A stretch of DNA of 64,000 bases from Deltaproteobacteria bacterium RIFCSPHIGHO2_02_FULL_40_28 (lineage in GTDB: Bacteria; UBA10199; 2-12-FULL-40-28): NCBI GenBank assembly GCA_001798135.1, contig MGRJ01000022.1, positions 12,979 to 76,978 of the forward strand, given 5' to 3'. A program made the translations under genes and the position numbers. The notes under the pieces were generated by a model. It had not been told where the DNA came from and did no database searches. It was given only the letters and a program-made list of their open reading frames with translations. Below, piece after piece: positions 18,135 to 27,337 of this stretch. How positions within the stretch are numbered: position 1 is the stretch's first letter; each line of letters opens with the position of its first letter.

Positions 18135-19310
18135 ATGACTTTGCAGACTAAAAAATTTGATTGGTCAACCAAGGAAAAGGGGATTTTCTTAGTCCTTACA
18201 GGCATTGGCATTATCACCTTTGTGGTCAGTTTATTTTATACACACGAACGGGCTTGGGCAGCTTACCTTGTTGGTTATTATTTTTGGTTGTGTGTGGCAC
18301 TTGGGGGAATTTTCTTTTCAGTCTTGCAATTCATTGCTGGGGCTTCTTGGAGTGTTACAGTACGTAGGGTAGCAGAAAGTTTTTTAGGATATATTCCCGT
18401 GGCGGTTGTTTTATTTGGTGTGCTTCTTTTTGGAGTGCATACTCTTTTCGAATGGACCCATCATCATGTGGTGGCAGCAGATCCCTTACTCACTGCTAAA
18501 ACTCCTTATTTAAATGTGCCTTTTTTTATTATTCGTTCTTTGGCTTTGTTTGTTTTGGTTTTTTTTCTAGGTGGGCGCGTTATTAAAAATTCTATTGCTC
18601 AAGATGAAAACGGGGATGTTGCTTATACTTTTAAAAATCGAAAATTAGCACCGGTTTTTATTTTAGCTTTTGCATGGATGTTTTCTTTTGTCAGTATTGA
18701 TCTGATGCAATCACTTTCTCCCCATTGGTTCAGCACTATTTTTGGAGTGTATTGTTTTTCAGGACTTTTAACTTCCAGTCTTGCTATGATTACTTTGCTT
18801 GTTATTTGGCTTCGCAAAAAAGGAGTGCTTGATACTTATGTTTCATCCGATCATTTGCATGATTTAGGAAAACTCATGTTTGCCTTCATGGTATTTTGGG
18901 CCTACATTGCCATCTCGCAGTTTTTACTTATTTGGTATGGCAATCTTCCTGAAGAAACTTTTTATTATCTTGATCGTTTTAAGGGAGGGTGGAGTGGTGT
19001 TAGTCTTGCCCTCATTCTTTTTAAATTTGTTATTCCATTTTTTCTTTTAGTGGCCAGACCTTTTAAGAGAAGCGAGGGTTGGCTTGTGTTTATGGTTCTT
19101 TGGTTTATGGCCGCTCAGTGGCTTGATATTTATTGGCTGGTTTATCCCACTTTTTTTAAGGAAGGCCCGGTTTTTGGTCTTCCAGAAATCGGTATTTTTC
19201 TTGGTTTTGCAGGGCTTTTCTTTTTGAGTGCGGGTTATTTTTTGTCTCGGATTAATCCTGTGGCGATAAAAGATCCCTTGCTTCATGAAGCCCTTCATCA
19301 TCATCAGTAA
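18135..19310 (+). CDS. actF: Alternative complex III subunit ActF
   Basis: This is a polytopic membrane protein of 391 residues with about ten hydrophobic segments, related to ActC. The start ATG 18135 has AAAGGAGA eight bases upstream; an earlier in-frame ATG at 18084 lies inside actE and adds a polar tail. It completes the actABCDEF set. The downstream SCO gene overlaps its 3' end or starts just after it. Confidence 0.93.
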   Translation: MTLQTKKFDWSTKEKGIFLVLTGIGIITFVVSLFYTHERAWAAYLVGYYFWLCVALGGIFFSVLQFIAGASWSVTVRRVAESFLGYIPVAVVLFGVLLFGVHTLFEWTHHHVVAADPLLTAKTPYLNVPFFIIRSLALFVLVFFLGGRVIKNSIAQDENGDVAYTFKNRKLAPVFILAFAWMFSFVSIDLMQSLSPHWFSTIFGVYCFSGLLTSSLAMITLLVIWLRKKGVLDTYVSSDHLHDLGKLMFAFMVFWAYIAISQFLLIWYGNLPEETFYYLDRFKGGWSGVSLALILFKFVIPFFLLVARPFKRSEGWLVFMVLWFMAAQWLDIYWLVYPTFFKEGPVFGLPEIGIFLGFAGLFFLSAGYFLSRINPVAIKDPLLHEALHHHQ

Positions 19311-20118
19311 GGTGATTGTGAAGTTTTTGTTTTTGTTTTTGTTCTTTGGCAATTTGGTCGCAAACCTTGATAAGGCAGTTTTTGCAACAGAAGTTATTCC
19401 TCCTGAGCTCCAAGGGATTGGGATTACCGAAAAGTTAGGAGAAGATTTGCCTTTAGAACTTTTTTTTGTTGATGAAAACGGGGCATCTTTACAGCTCAAA
19501 GAGCTTTTAGCTTCTGGCAAACCTACTCTTTTAACTTTGGTGTATTATGGTTGCCCTAATCTTTGTGGTTTTCTTTTAAATGGTCTGATGGACACTTTAA
19601 AGCAAATGTCCTGGACGGCAGGGGATCAATTTCAAATTTTAACAGTGAGTATTGATGCCAGAGAAACACCGGATTTAGCTTTAGATAAAAAAGAAAATTA
19701 TCTTAAAGAATATGGCCGACTCATTCATAAAAAAGGATGGAAATTTTTAACCGGCAAAAAAGAAGATATTCAAAAACTAGCAAACTCGGTTGGTTTTGGT
19801 TTTCGTTACGATGAAAAACAAGATGAATTTGCTCATGCGGCAGTTGTGACGGTGATTAGCCCCAGTGGAAAAATATCCCGTTATTTGTATGGGATTCAGT
19901 TTAATCCCAAAGATTTAAAATTAGCCCTTTTAGAGGCAGCTCAAGGCAAGATAGGAAATGTGGTCGATCAATTTTTACTTTTTTGTTATCACTACGATCC
20001 TATCGGTAAAACATATGCCTTGTTTGCGACCCGATTGATGAAGGTTGCTGCTGGAGTTACTGTACTTGGAATTTTTTTATTTGTTATGATGCAGAAAAAA
20101 ATTAAGCGAAAGGAGTAG
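19285..20118 (+). CDS. SCO1/SenC-family copper chaperone for the CuA site
   Basis: The thioredoxin-like domain carries the copper ligands CPNLC (CxxxC) and a downstream His (DEFAHAAVV), as in SCO1. There is an N-terminal signal/anchor and a C-terminal membrane helix (VAAGVTVLGIFLFVMMQ). SCO proteins load copper into the CuA centre of oxidase subunit II, whose gene is next. The start is unsure: ATG 19285 overlaps actF by 26 bases and lacks a Shine-Dalgarno. GTG 19318, with TAAGG five bases upstream, gives a tidier signal peptide. Confidence 0.9.
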   Translation: MKPFIIISKVIVKFLFLFLFFGNLVANLDKAVFATEVIPPELQGIGITEKLGEDLPLELFFVDENGASLQLKELLASGKPTLLTLVYYGCPNLCGFLLNGLMDTLKQMSWTAGDQFQILTVSIDARETPDLALDKKENYLKEYGRLIHKKGWKFLTGKKEDIQKLANSVGFGFRYDEKQDEFAHAAVVTVISPSGKISRYLYGIQFNPKDLKLALLEAAQGKIGNVVDQFLLFCYHYDPIGKTYALFATRLMKVAAGVTVLGIFLFVMMQKKIKRKE

Positions 20119-20122
20119 GTAA

Positions 20123-21064
20123 GTGTTTACCTTTTTTGAACTTCCAAAAGCTTCTACCATTGCTGCTTCTATTGATCATCTGTATGATTTTGTGTATTGG
20201 GTTAGCTTTGTTAGCTTTGTTGGGATTGTAGTGGCCTGTCTTTATTTTATATTTAGGTATCATCGAAGCAGAAGTGATCCTAACAAAACTCCTTATATTG
20301 AAGGGCATCATCTTTCTGAAATAATCATCAGCATTATTTTGTTTATTGTAGTGATGATTATTTTTGCATGGGGTTGGATTGACTATAAAAAGATTATTAC
20401 GACTCCTCTTAAACCATTAGAAATTAATATCACTGGCAAACAATGGCTGTGGGAAACAGAATATCAAAATGGTCGCAGGCTTACTAACGAACTTGTTGTG
20501 CCTCTAGGGCAGCCTGTTAAGCTGGTGATGACTTCTAGCGATGTATTGCATAGTTTTTTTATTCCCAACTTTCGTTTAAAACAGGATGTTATTCCTAATC
20601 AGTATACTTTTCTTTCTTTTACAGCGATTAAAAGAGGTGATCATCCAGTTTTTTGTGCTGAATATTGTGGCACAGCTCATTCTAAAATGTTGGCCACCGT
20701 AAAAGTGATGGAGCCGGTGGATTATCAAAAATGGCAACAAGAGTGGGAATTTAAACAAAGAGGCGGAACACCATTAGAAGAAGTAGGTGCTTCTCTTTTT
20801 GCCTCTAAGGGCTGTATTGCTTGCCATACAGCTACCGATCAAAAATTAGTTGGTCCTGGTATGCAAGGTATTTATGATCATGATGTGGAACTTGTAGATG
20901 GTTCCAAGATAAAAGTTGACGAAAATTATCTGCGTGAATCTTTGATGGAGCCTCAAGCAAAAATTGTAAAAGGTTTTGCTCCTGTTATGCCTACTTTTAA
21001 GGGTACATTAACAGATCAGGAAGTGGGAGATTTAATCTCCTATATCAAAAGTTTAGAAAAATAG
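20123..21064 (+). CDS. ctaC: Cytochrome c oxidase subunit II with fused cytochrome c domain (caa3 type)
   Basis: The GTG start at 20123 is supported by AGGAG seven bases upstream. The protein (313 residues) has two N-terminal membrane helices and a CuA cupredoxin domain with HSFFIPNFRLKQDV and CAEYCGTAHSKM (Cys, Cys, His, Met ligands). A C-terminal cytochrome c domain follows (GCIACH, with axial Met near PVMPTF). The fusion defines a caa3 oxidase, which takes electrons from its own heme c rather than needing a docked soluble cytochrome. The operon partner upstream is the SCO copper chaperone. Confidence 0.95.
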   Translation: MFTFFELPKASTIAASIDHLYDFVYWVSFVSFVGIVVACLYFIFRYHRSRSDPNKTPYIEGHHLSEIIISIILFIVVMIIFAWGWIDYKKIITTPLKPLEINITGKQWLWETEYQNGRRLTNELVVPLGQPVKLVMTSSDVLHSFFIPNFRLKQDVIPNQYTFLSFTAIKRGDHPVFCAEYCGTAHSKMLATVKVMEPVDYQKWQQEWEFKQRGGTPLEEVGASLFASKGCIACHTATDQKLVGPGMQGIYDHDVELVDGSKIKVDENYLRESLMEPQAKIVKGFAPVMPTFKGTLTDQEVGDLISYIKSLEK

Positions 21065-21078
21065 TTTAAGGGGTATTT

Positions 21079-22674
21079 ATGGCACACGCCGAACATGCAC
21101 ATGCAAATTATCTTGAGGCTAAAAAAGGCATTTGGTCCTGGCTTGTTACCCTAGATCATAAGCGTATTGGGGTTATGTATTTGTGGACCACTCTCTTTTT
21201 CTTTGTGGTGGGAGGCTTGTTTAGTTTGGGTGTACGTTTAGAACTTTTAAAACCAGGCCCTCTTTTTCAGCCTGATACTTACAATAAAATGTTCACCATG
21301 CATGGGGCCATCATGGTTTTTCTTTTTATCATTCCCATTATTCCAGCAGCTTTAGGGAACTTTTTTCTTCCCATCATGATTGGAGCTAAAGATGTGGCTT
21401 TTCCACGGCTTAATCTTTTAAGTTACTACATTTTTCTTGTGGGGTCATCTCTAGCTGTTGGGGCTCTTATTGCAGGCGGTGTTGATACGGGTTGGACCTT
21501 CTACACTCCCTACAGTATTCGGTCTGCGAGTCATGTTATTTTGATTACCTTAGGAGTTTTTATCAATGGTTTTTCAGGAATTTTAACGGGTTTAAATTTC
21601 ATGGTAACTCTGCATAAGTTAAAAGCTCCTGGGATGACTTTTTTTAACATGCCCCTTTTTCTTTGGTCTATTTATGCCACAGCCATTATTCAAGTTTTAG
21701 CAACTCCTGTTGTTGGGATTACAACTTTTCTTTTAATTTTAGAGCGCGTTTTAAAAATTGGAATTTTTGATCCAGCCTTAGGTGGCGATCCTATTTTATT
21801 TCAACATTTCTTTTGGTTTTATTCTCATCCAGCAGTGTACATCATGATTTTGCCAGGCATGGGAATTATTAGCGAGGTTGTTACAGTTTTTTCACGTAAA
21901 CATATTTTTGGTTACAAGGCTGTGGCTTACTCCAGTTTGGCCATTGCCTTTATTAGTTTTCTTGTTTGGGGACATCATATGTTTGTTTCTGGGCAATCCC
22001 CGCTTTCTAATTTTTTATTTTCCTGGCTTACCATGTTTGTAGCCGTACCAACGGCCATTAAAGTGTATAACTGGACGGCTACGCTTTATCGGGGATCGAT
22101 TGTACTTGCAACGCCCATGCTTTATGCCCTTTCATTTTTATTTATGTTTACCATTGGTGGAGTTACGGGGCTTTTCCTGGCGGCTCTTTCGGTTGATGTG
22201 CATCTTCACGATACTTATTTTGTGGTGGCTCATTTTCATTATACGATGATGGGGGGAACTGTGATGGGCCTTTTGGCTGGTATTCATTACTGGTGGCCAA
22301 AAATGTTTGGAAGAATGTATCCTGAACTTTGGGGAAAAATTTCCTGTGCTTTTATTTTTGTTGGTTTCAATGTTACTTTTCTTTCGCAATTTATTTTAGG
22401 AAAGTTAGGGATGCCCAGGCGTTACCATGATTATTTTCCAGAATATGCAGGCTGGAATATGGTTTCAAGCATTGGTTCCTTGTTTATTGGGATTGGTTTT
22501 TTAATCATGTTTATTTATTTGTTCTGGTCTTTAAAAAGGGGAGCTAAGGCACCTGCTAATCCCTGGGATGGGAAAACCCTCGAATGGCAAATTTCTTCGC
22601 CACCAATCGAACATAATTTTACAAAGGTACCGGCTATTCCTGCCAGTCCTTACGAATACGGAGTAAAGGGGTAA
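21079..22674 (+). CDS. ctaD: Cytochrome c oxidase subunit I
   Basis: The 531-residue heme-copper subunit has about 12 membrane helices. Heme and CuB ligands are seen in [24 protein letters not shown] (His250, Tyr254), GHHMF and [17 protein letters not shown]. The YSHP motif at 248-251 replaces the glutamate-bearing GHPEV of A1-type enzymes, placing it in the A2 subgroup, like Thermus caa3. It reduces O2 at the heme a3-CuB site and pumps protons. Confidence 0.97.
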   Translation: MAHAEHAHANYLEAKKGIWSWLVTLDHKRIGVMYLWTTLFFFVVGGLFSLGVRLELLKPGPLFQPDTYNKMFTMHGAIMVFLFIIPIIPAALGNFFLPIMIGAKDVAFPRLNLLSYYIFLVGSSLAVGALIAGGVDTGWTFYTPYSIRSASHVILITLGVFINGFSGILTGLNFMVTLHKLKAPGMTFFNMPLFLWSIYATAIIQVLATPVVGITTFLLILERVLKIGIFDPALGGDPILFQHFFWFYSHPAVYIMILPGMGIISEVVTVFSRKHIFGYKAVAYSSLAIAFISFLVWGHHMFVSGQSPLSNFLFSWLTMFVAVPTAIKVYNWTATLYRGSIVLATPMLYALSFLFMFTIGGVTGLFLAALSVDVHLHDTYFVVAHFHYTMMGGTVMGLLAGIHYWWPKMFGRMYPELWGKISCAFIFVGFNVTFLSQFILGKLGMPRRYHDYFPEYAGWNMVSSIGSLFIGIGFLIMFIYLFWSLKRGAKAPANPWDGKTLEWQISSPPIEHNFTKVPAIPASPYEYGVKG

Positions 22675-22676
22675 TT

Positions 22677-23309
22677 ATGTCGACACATGTTATTCCACAT
22701 CATTTTGACAATGCTGAGCAAGCCTATCAATCATCTAAGCTTGGTTTTTGGTTATTTTTAGTTTCTGAAATTTTGCTTTTTGGTGGTTTATTTGTGGCCT
22801 ACATTGTTTTCAGGTCACTTTATCCAGATATGTTTCATGAAGCATCTGGTGAGCTCAATCGTATCATGGGAGGTTTTAACACCATTGTTTTAATTTGTTC
22901 TAGTTTTACCATGGCTATGGGAGTTAACAGAGTTCAACATAATGATCCCAAAAAAGCAGTGATGTTTTTGGCTATTACCATTGCCTTTGCTGCTATTTTT
23001 ATGGTGATTAAATATTTTGAGTATTCCCATAAAATTCATCTTGGGCTACTGCCAGCTGGTTTTTATCATTATGATGGAATTACTCATCCAAGGGCCCCTC
23101 TTTTTTTCTCACTCTACTTTGTCATGACGGGATTGCATGGAGTTCACGTGTTAGTGGGGATGGGTCTTATTACTTGGGTACTCTTGCGTGTCAAGAGAGG
23201 TGATTTTTCAAATCAGTACTATACCCCTGTTGAATTAGTGGGACTTTATTGGCACTTGGTAGATCTTATTTGGATCTATCTATTCCCTCTCATGTACTTG
23301 ATTGGATAA
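22677..23309 (+). CDS. ctaE: Cytochrome c oxidase subunit III
   Basis: The 210-residue membrane protein has five to seven helices and the family blocks KLGFWLFLVSEILLFGGLF, MTGLHGVHVLVGMG and YWHLVDLIWIYLFPLMYL. The start lies two bases after the ctaD stop. It is a structural subunit of the caa3 oxidase. Confidence 0.96.
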   Translation: MSTHVIPHHFDNAEQAYQSSKLGFWLFLVSEILLFGGLFVAYIVFRSLYPDMFHEASGELNRIMGGFNTIVLICSSFTMAMGVNRVQHNDPKKAVMFLAITIAFAAIFMVIKYFEYSHKIHLGLLPAGFYHYDGITHPRAPLFFSLYFVMTGLHGVHVLVGMGLITWVLLRVKRGDFSNQYYTPVELVGLYWHLVDLIWIYLFPLMYLIG

Positions 23310-23323
23310 CTTAAGGAGTTGAT

Positions 23324-24100
23324 ATGAGCGATCATAAACATGATCATCGCAAAACTTATCTCAATGTTTGGTTCATTTTGATGGCTTTAACTGTCATCAC
23401 TGTTGTTGCAGCCTCTATTAATTTTGGAAAGATAAATTTGTTTATCGCCATGGCCATCGCTTCTGTAAAAGCCAGTTTGGTTATTTTATATTTTATGCAT
23501 TTAAAGGGCGATGCTACTTTAAATCAGGTGGTTTTTTTATCTGCTTTTGGTTTTCTAGCTGTTTTTGTTCTTTTAACTTTATCTGATGTGATTGCAAGAC
23601 CTCCCGTTGCCCCAGTGGTAGTAACGAAAATTCAAGGAATTACTGGAAACCAGGGAGTAGTGATGGCTCGGCTTAGGAATTCTACTCCAGAACAAATTCA
23701 AAAAGGAAAAGCTATTTATATGGCGCAATGTGCTACCTGCCATGGTGAAAATGCAGATGGTCTTGGCCCTGCAGCAGTAGCTTTCAATCCAAAACCCAGG
23801 GATTTTAAATCCGGTTATTGGAAATTGGGAGGTGAGCCTTCTCGTGTTTATCATACCGTGGAAAATGGAATGCCTGGTACTCCCATGCCTGCTTTTAAGG
23901 GATTAACTCCTGAAGATCGTTGGGCTGTGGTTCATTTTATTCGATCTTTTTCTCCCAATACACCTGCCGATACAAGAGCAACCTTGGCACTGATTGGTTT
24001 AAAACCTGATGGCACTCCCCAAAGTGTTTCAACCGAAAAAGTAATCCCAGAACTTCCCGTTGATTTTATTATTGAGCAGATAGTGAAAGAAAATCCATAG
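23324..24100 (+). CDS. ctaF: Cytochrome c oxidase subunit IV fused to a cytochrome c domain
   Basis: The first ~95 residues are a prokaryotic subunit IV (COX4_pro type) with a His-rich start and three helices (NVWFILMALTVITVVAASI; AIASVKASLVILYFMHL; VFLSAFGFLAVFVLLTL). The remainder is a periplasmic class I cytochrome c domain with CATCHGENADGLGP and the axial Met in MPGTPMPAF. Subunit IV is usually ~100 residues, so this 258-residue form is a fusion. With ctaC the enzyme would hold two c-type hemes. A good Shine-Dalgarno (AAGGAG) precedes the start. Confidence 0.92.
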   Translation: MSDHKHDHRKTYLNVWFILMALTVITVVAASINFGKINLFIAMAIASVKASLVILYFMHLKGDATLNQVVFLSAFGFLAVFVLLTLSDVIARPPVAPVVVTKIQGITGNQGVVMARLRNSTPEQIQKGKAIYMAQCATCHGENADGLGPAAVAFNPKPRDFKSGYWKLGGEPSRVYHTVENGMPGTPMPAFKGLTPEDRWAVVHFIRSFSPNTPADTRATLALIGLKPDGTPQSVSTEKVIPELPVDFIIEQIVKENP

Positions 24101-24118
24101 GCGTTACACGCCCATTAT

Positions 24119-25027
24119 ATGAAAACATTTACCTGGATTGCCCTTTTTCTAGCCTTTGGTGTTGTAGTCTTGGGTGCCTATACACGGCTAACCGATGCGG
24201 GCCTTGGGTGTCCCGATTGGCCAGGTTGTTATGGCAAACCCATTGTGCCACAAATCAACGCAATTGATTCTGGTAAAGCCTGGACTGAAATGATTCACCG
24301 CTATCTTGCAGGAAGTTTGGGAATTTTTATCCTGATAAATTTTATTTTTTCTCGTTCCAAACTTTCTTTTTGTTTATTTTTGCTTGTTATTTTTCAAGCC
24401 CTTTTGGGAATGTGGACAGTGACAAAAAAATTACATCCACCCATTGTGATGGCTCATTTATTAGGGGGTATGGTAACGATGGGATTGTTAGCTTTTATCG
24501 CTTTCAAACATTCTTTTGTACAAAAAATTTTAGTTTCTCCAAAACTGTGGAGTACAGTTTTTTTTGGACTTGTGTTGATTGGTTTTCAGATAGCTTTTGG
24601 AGGGTGGGTTAGTTCTAATTATGCAGCCTTGGTTTGCCCTGATTTTCCTACTTGTTTAGGAAATCTTTTTCCTAATATGGACTGGAATGCTTTTTTTATA
24701 CCCTATGATACATCTTTGAATTACGAGGGTGGTATTTTAAATCATACAGCTCGTGTTACTATTCACATGGTTCATCGTTTTGGAGCTTATGCTGTTGTAG
24801 TGTATTGGTTTTGTTTGTTGGTTTTTCTTTTTCGTCAAAAACAAGCCATACTCATACAAGCAGGTGTTTTAGTTTTAATGGCACTCATCTTTCAATTTTT
24901 GTTGGGAGTTTTAAATGTTTTTACAAAACTTCCTCTTTTTTTAGCAGTAGCTCACAATGCAGGGGCCGCTCTTTTACTTATTAGTGTTATTCATTTGAAT
25001 TATCGGTTAAATTCAAGAAAAACATAA
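24119..25027 (+). CDS. ctaA: Heme A synthase (COX15/CtaA family)
   Basis: A membrane protein of 302 residues with eight hydrophobic segments in two related halves. Family features are GAYTRLTDAGLGCPDWPGCYG and its second-half counterpart GGWVSSNYAALVCPDFPTCLG, plus histidines in MIHRYLAG, MAHLLGG, MVHRFGA and VAHNAGA that bind heme. It oxidises heme O to heme A for the oxidase. The 18-base gap from ctaF has no Shine-Dalgarno. A strong hairpin covers its stop codon. Confidence 0.94.
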   Translation: MKTFTWIALFLAFGVVVLGAYTRLTDAGLGCPDWPGCYGKPIVPQINAIDSGKAWTEMIHRYLAGSLGIFILINFIFSRSKLSFCLFLLVIFQALLGMWTVTKKLHPPIVMAHLLGGMVTMGLLAFIAFKHSFVQKILVSPKLWSTVFFGLVLIGFQIAFGGWVSSNYAALVCPDFPTCLGNLFPNMDWNAFFIPYDTSLNYEGGILNHTARVTIHMVHRFGAYAVVVYWFCLLVFLFRQKQAILIQAGVLVLMALIFQFLLGVLNVFTKLPLFLAVAHNAGAALLLISVIHLNYRLNSRKT

Positions 25028-25058
25028 AATACTTAAATTTTAAGTATTTTATGTTTTT
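25018..25058 (+). terminator. Terminator hairpin at the end of the respiratory operon
   Basis: A 15-base perfect inverted repeat (25022-25036 and 25040-25054, loop ATT) is flanked by A's on the left and T's on the right (25055-25058), so stem and tail form an intrinsic terminator. The ctaA stop codon lies in the left arm. Confidence 0.8.
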
Positions 25059-25088
25059 CAGAGCCTATTTTTGTAACCTGATCAGTTA

Positions 25089-25117
25089 TTGACCTCCCCT
25101 TGAAACCTCACTATACC
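25089..25117 (+). promoter_or_regulatory. Promoter of ctaB
   Basis: TTGACC (25089-25094), exactly 17 bases, then TATACC (25112-25117). The ATG at 25126 is nine bases past the -10, so the transcript would begin 0-3 bases before the start codon. No Shine-Dalgarno is present. Confidence 0.6.
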
Positions 25118-25125
25118 CATCCAAC

Positions 25126-25980
25126 ATGAAACATTATTTAAACCTGACAAAACCACGTATTAGCTTCCTTTTTGCCTTTACAGGCTTAACAGCTTTGGTG
25201 ATGGAAGGAAACCTCGGTGCTCGTTCTTTTCAATTTTGGATGATTGGGTTGGCCATTTTTTTGGTGGGAGGGTCAGCTAATAGTTTTAATCAATTTTTTG
25301 AAAGAGAAGTTGATGCCCGTATGGCACGCACTGCTAAAAAACGTCCTCTTCCTTTAGGATTAGTTTCTCCTAGGGGTGCTTTCATTTTTAGTGTGATGAT
25401 TGGGTTGATTGGTTTAGGAATTTTATGTGCTTATGAAAGTTTTTTGGCTTTTGGTTTAGGTTTAGCTACCATTTTATTTTATAGTTTTTATTACACTCTT
25501 TGGCTTAAACCAAGAACTCCCTACAATATTGTAATTGGCGGAGCGGCAGGCGCAACTGGCCCCCTTATTGCTTGGGCTTGCGTTTCTAACCAGTTATGGG
25601 GGATTCCCTTAGTGATGTTTTTAATTATCTTTTTTTGGACTCCTCCTCATTTTTGGTCTTTGGCTTTGTGTTGCAAGGAAGATTACAAAGAAGTGGGATA
25701 TCCCATGTTGCCGTTGGTTAAGGGAGATGAGGAAACCCGCAAACAAATTCTTTACTATTCTTATTCTCTTTTACCTCTTTCACTTTCTCTCTATTTTTTG
25801 AAAGGAATGGGGAATATTTACTTAATTACAAGTTTTATCCTTGGGTTTTTATTTATTTTAGGAGCTCTTAAAATTCGTAAAAATCCTACTATAAAGGCTT
25901 ATTGGCAATTTTTTGGTTATTCCATCGTCTATCTTTTTCTGCTTTTTACAGTGATGATTGTGGATGTGATATGGGGATAA
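25126..25980 (+). CDS. ctaB: Protoheme IX farnesyltransferase (heme O synthase)
   Basis: A UbiA-family membrane prenyltransferase of 284 residues. It has the first Asp-rich motif NSFNQFFEREVDARMARTAK and the second-half FWTPPHFWSLALCCKEDYKE typical of CtaB/CyoE. It farnesylates heme B to heme O, the substrate of CtaA encoded upstream. It is separated from ctaA by a terminator and has its own promoter. Confidence 0.95.
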   Translation: MKHYLNLTKPRISFLFAFTGLTALVMEGNLGARSFQFWMIGLAIFLVGGSANSFNQFFEREVDARMARTAKKRPLPLGLVSPRGAFIFSVMIGLIGLGILCAYESFLAFGLGLATILFYSFYYTLWLKPRTPYNIVIGGAAGATGPLIAWACVSNQLWGIPLVMFLIIFFWTPPHFWSLALCCKEDYKEVGYPMLPLVKGDEETRKQILYYSYSLLPLSLSLYFLKGMGNIYLITSFILGFLFILGALKIRKNPTIKAYWQFFGYSIVYLFLLFTVMIVDVIWG

Positions 25981-25999
25981 TCCCATTTTATAGCATTTC

Positions 26000-26077
26000 A
26001 ATCCGCCTTAAGCGGATTAGAAATACTTATGGTTGAACAATTAAAATGTACTAATTGAAAGTTAATCAACCATAATT
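26000..26077. repeat. Two inverted repeats after ctaB
   Basis: AATCCGC and GCGGATT (26000-26018) form a short hairpin after the ctaB stop, without a clear U-run. Next to it, TTATGGTTGA (from about 26028) and TCAACCATAA (to about 26077) form a perfect 10-base inverted repeat around ~30 bases. The roles are unknown; the first may end ctaB transcription. Confidence 0.4.
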
Positions 26078-26102
26078 TTTCTGCAAAAATTTCTTTACCA
26101 TC

Positions 26103-26154
26103 TATACTGAAAGTGCTACTTTCAATTTATGTATATTAATGAAAGTGATACTTT
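26103..26154 (+). promoter_or_regulatory. -10 box and tandem GAAAGTG-TACTTT palindromes at the start of the second DUF4143 ATPase
   Basis: A TATACT -10-like box (26103-26108) is followed at once by the palindrome GAAAGTGCTACTTTC (26109-26123). A second copy, GAAAGTGATACTTTT, lies at 26141-26155, inside the first codons of the gene. The copies are 32 bases apart, about three helical turns, as expected for cooperative binding on one DNA face. The -35 is weak. An operator role is inference. Confidence 0.45.
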
Positions 26155-27337
26155 TAATAGAGATAAATACTTAATATTAAAAGATAAATTAGATAAAAAG
26201 GAATCCTTTTTACTGTTTGGACCACGTCAAACTGGCAAATCTACCCTTTTAGAACAGTTATTTGCCGATAGCAAAAAGTCAAAAATATCTTTTTACTGCC
26301 AACTCCCTTCAGACCGGCAAATTTTAGAAAACGATGCTGAGATCATCAAAAGACGTGTTGAGGCACTACCGGGCCCAAAGCCTGTTCTTGTTTTTATCGA
26401 CGAAATTCAAAAAGTCCCCCACATCATGGATGTGTTGCAATACCTTATTGATCATCGTCTTATTATCCTTATGGCTAGCGGGTCATCGGCACGTAAAATG
26501 AAAAAAATTTCTACTAATTGGTTACCAGGTCGTGTGAGTCTTCAACATCTTTTTCCTCTAACCTGGGATGAGGTTGGCTTAACTCACATTCCACAGCATC
26601 TTAATCGGCATTTGTTGTACGGATTTTTGCCGGGTATTTGCCGTTTGAGCGAAAATTCCCAAAAAGAAGAAAAGCTGCGCTCTTATGCCCATCTGTATCT
26701 TGAAGAAGAAATCCGTATGGAGGCTGTGGTTCGGGAGTTGCCACGCTTTGCCAAATTTTTGCAATTAGCCGCACTGGAATCTGGTACATCACCCAATTTT
26801 TCCAAATTGGCCTCCCAGATAGGAGTTACCCACCCCACCGTTCGGGAGTACTTTCAGATTCTGGAAGACACTCTCATTTTGCACCGCTTGAATCCAATGG
26901 GAAATTCGCGCAACAAAGTTTTAGGAAAACCAAAATATTATTTTTTTGATATCGGTGTGAGAAATGCTGCTGCTCACGTGGGACATAGTGAAGGTATTCT
27001 CATTTTGGAACATGGAAAGTTATTTGAGCATTTTATCGTGCTGGAATGTTTGGCCAGATACACCGGGAAAGCTCGCTTTTTTTATTGGACTGATCACAAA
27101 ACCGAAGTGGATTTAGTGCTGGAATTTGCAGAAAAAAAAGTGGCAATTGAAATCAAATCTACAAATAAACCAAATGCTGCTGATTTTAAAGGTTTGCAAG
27201 CACTTGGCAAAAAAACCAGGTTGACCCAGAAACTTTTGATTTGTCGAGTTAATGAACCACAAAAATTCGATGGTGGATTAGCCATTCCTTGGTATAAATT
27301 GCACTACTTTATTTCCCACACCAGAGCTCTAAAATAA
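26129..27337 (+). CDS. AAA-family ATPase with C-terminal DUF4143 domain (copy 2)
   Basis: A 402-residue relative of the ATPase at 4921-6075. The P-loop is FGPRQTGKST, Walker B is VLVFIDEIQKVP, sensor-like MASGSSARKM, and the DUF4143 region has TEVDLVLEF...VAIEIKST, again a PD-(D/E)xK-like pattern. The copies differ along their length, so they are not a recent duplication. The last 34 bases overlap the end of the convergent methyltransferase gene. The function is not established. Confidence 0.85.
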   Translation: MYINESDTFNRDKYLILKDKLDKKESFLLFGPRQTGKSTLLEQLFADSKKSKISFYCQLPSDRQILENDAEIIKRRVEALPGPKPVLVFIDEIQKVPHIMDVLQYLIDHRLIILMASGSSARKMKKISTNWLPGRVSLQHLFPLTWDEVGLTHIPQHLNRHLLYGFLPGICRLSENSQKEEKLRSYAHLYLEEEIRMEAVVRELPRFAKFLQLAALESGTSPNFSKLASQIGVTHPTVREYFQILEDTLILHRLNPMGNSRNKVLGKPKYYFFDIGVRNAAAHVGHSEGILILEHGKLFEHFIVLECLARYTGKARFFYWTDHKTEVDLVLEFAEKKVAIEIKSTNKPNAADFKGLQALGKKTRLTQKLLICRVNEPQKFDGGLAIPWYKLHYFISHTRALK

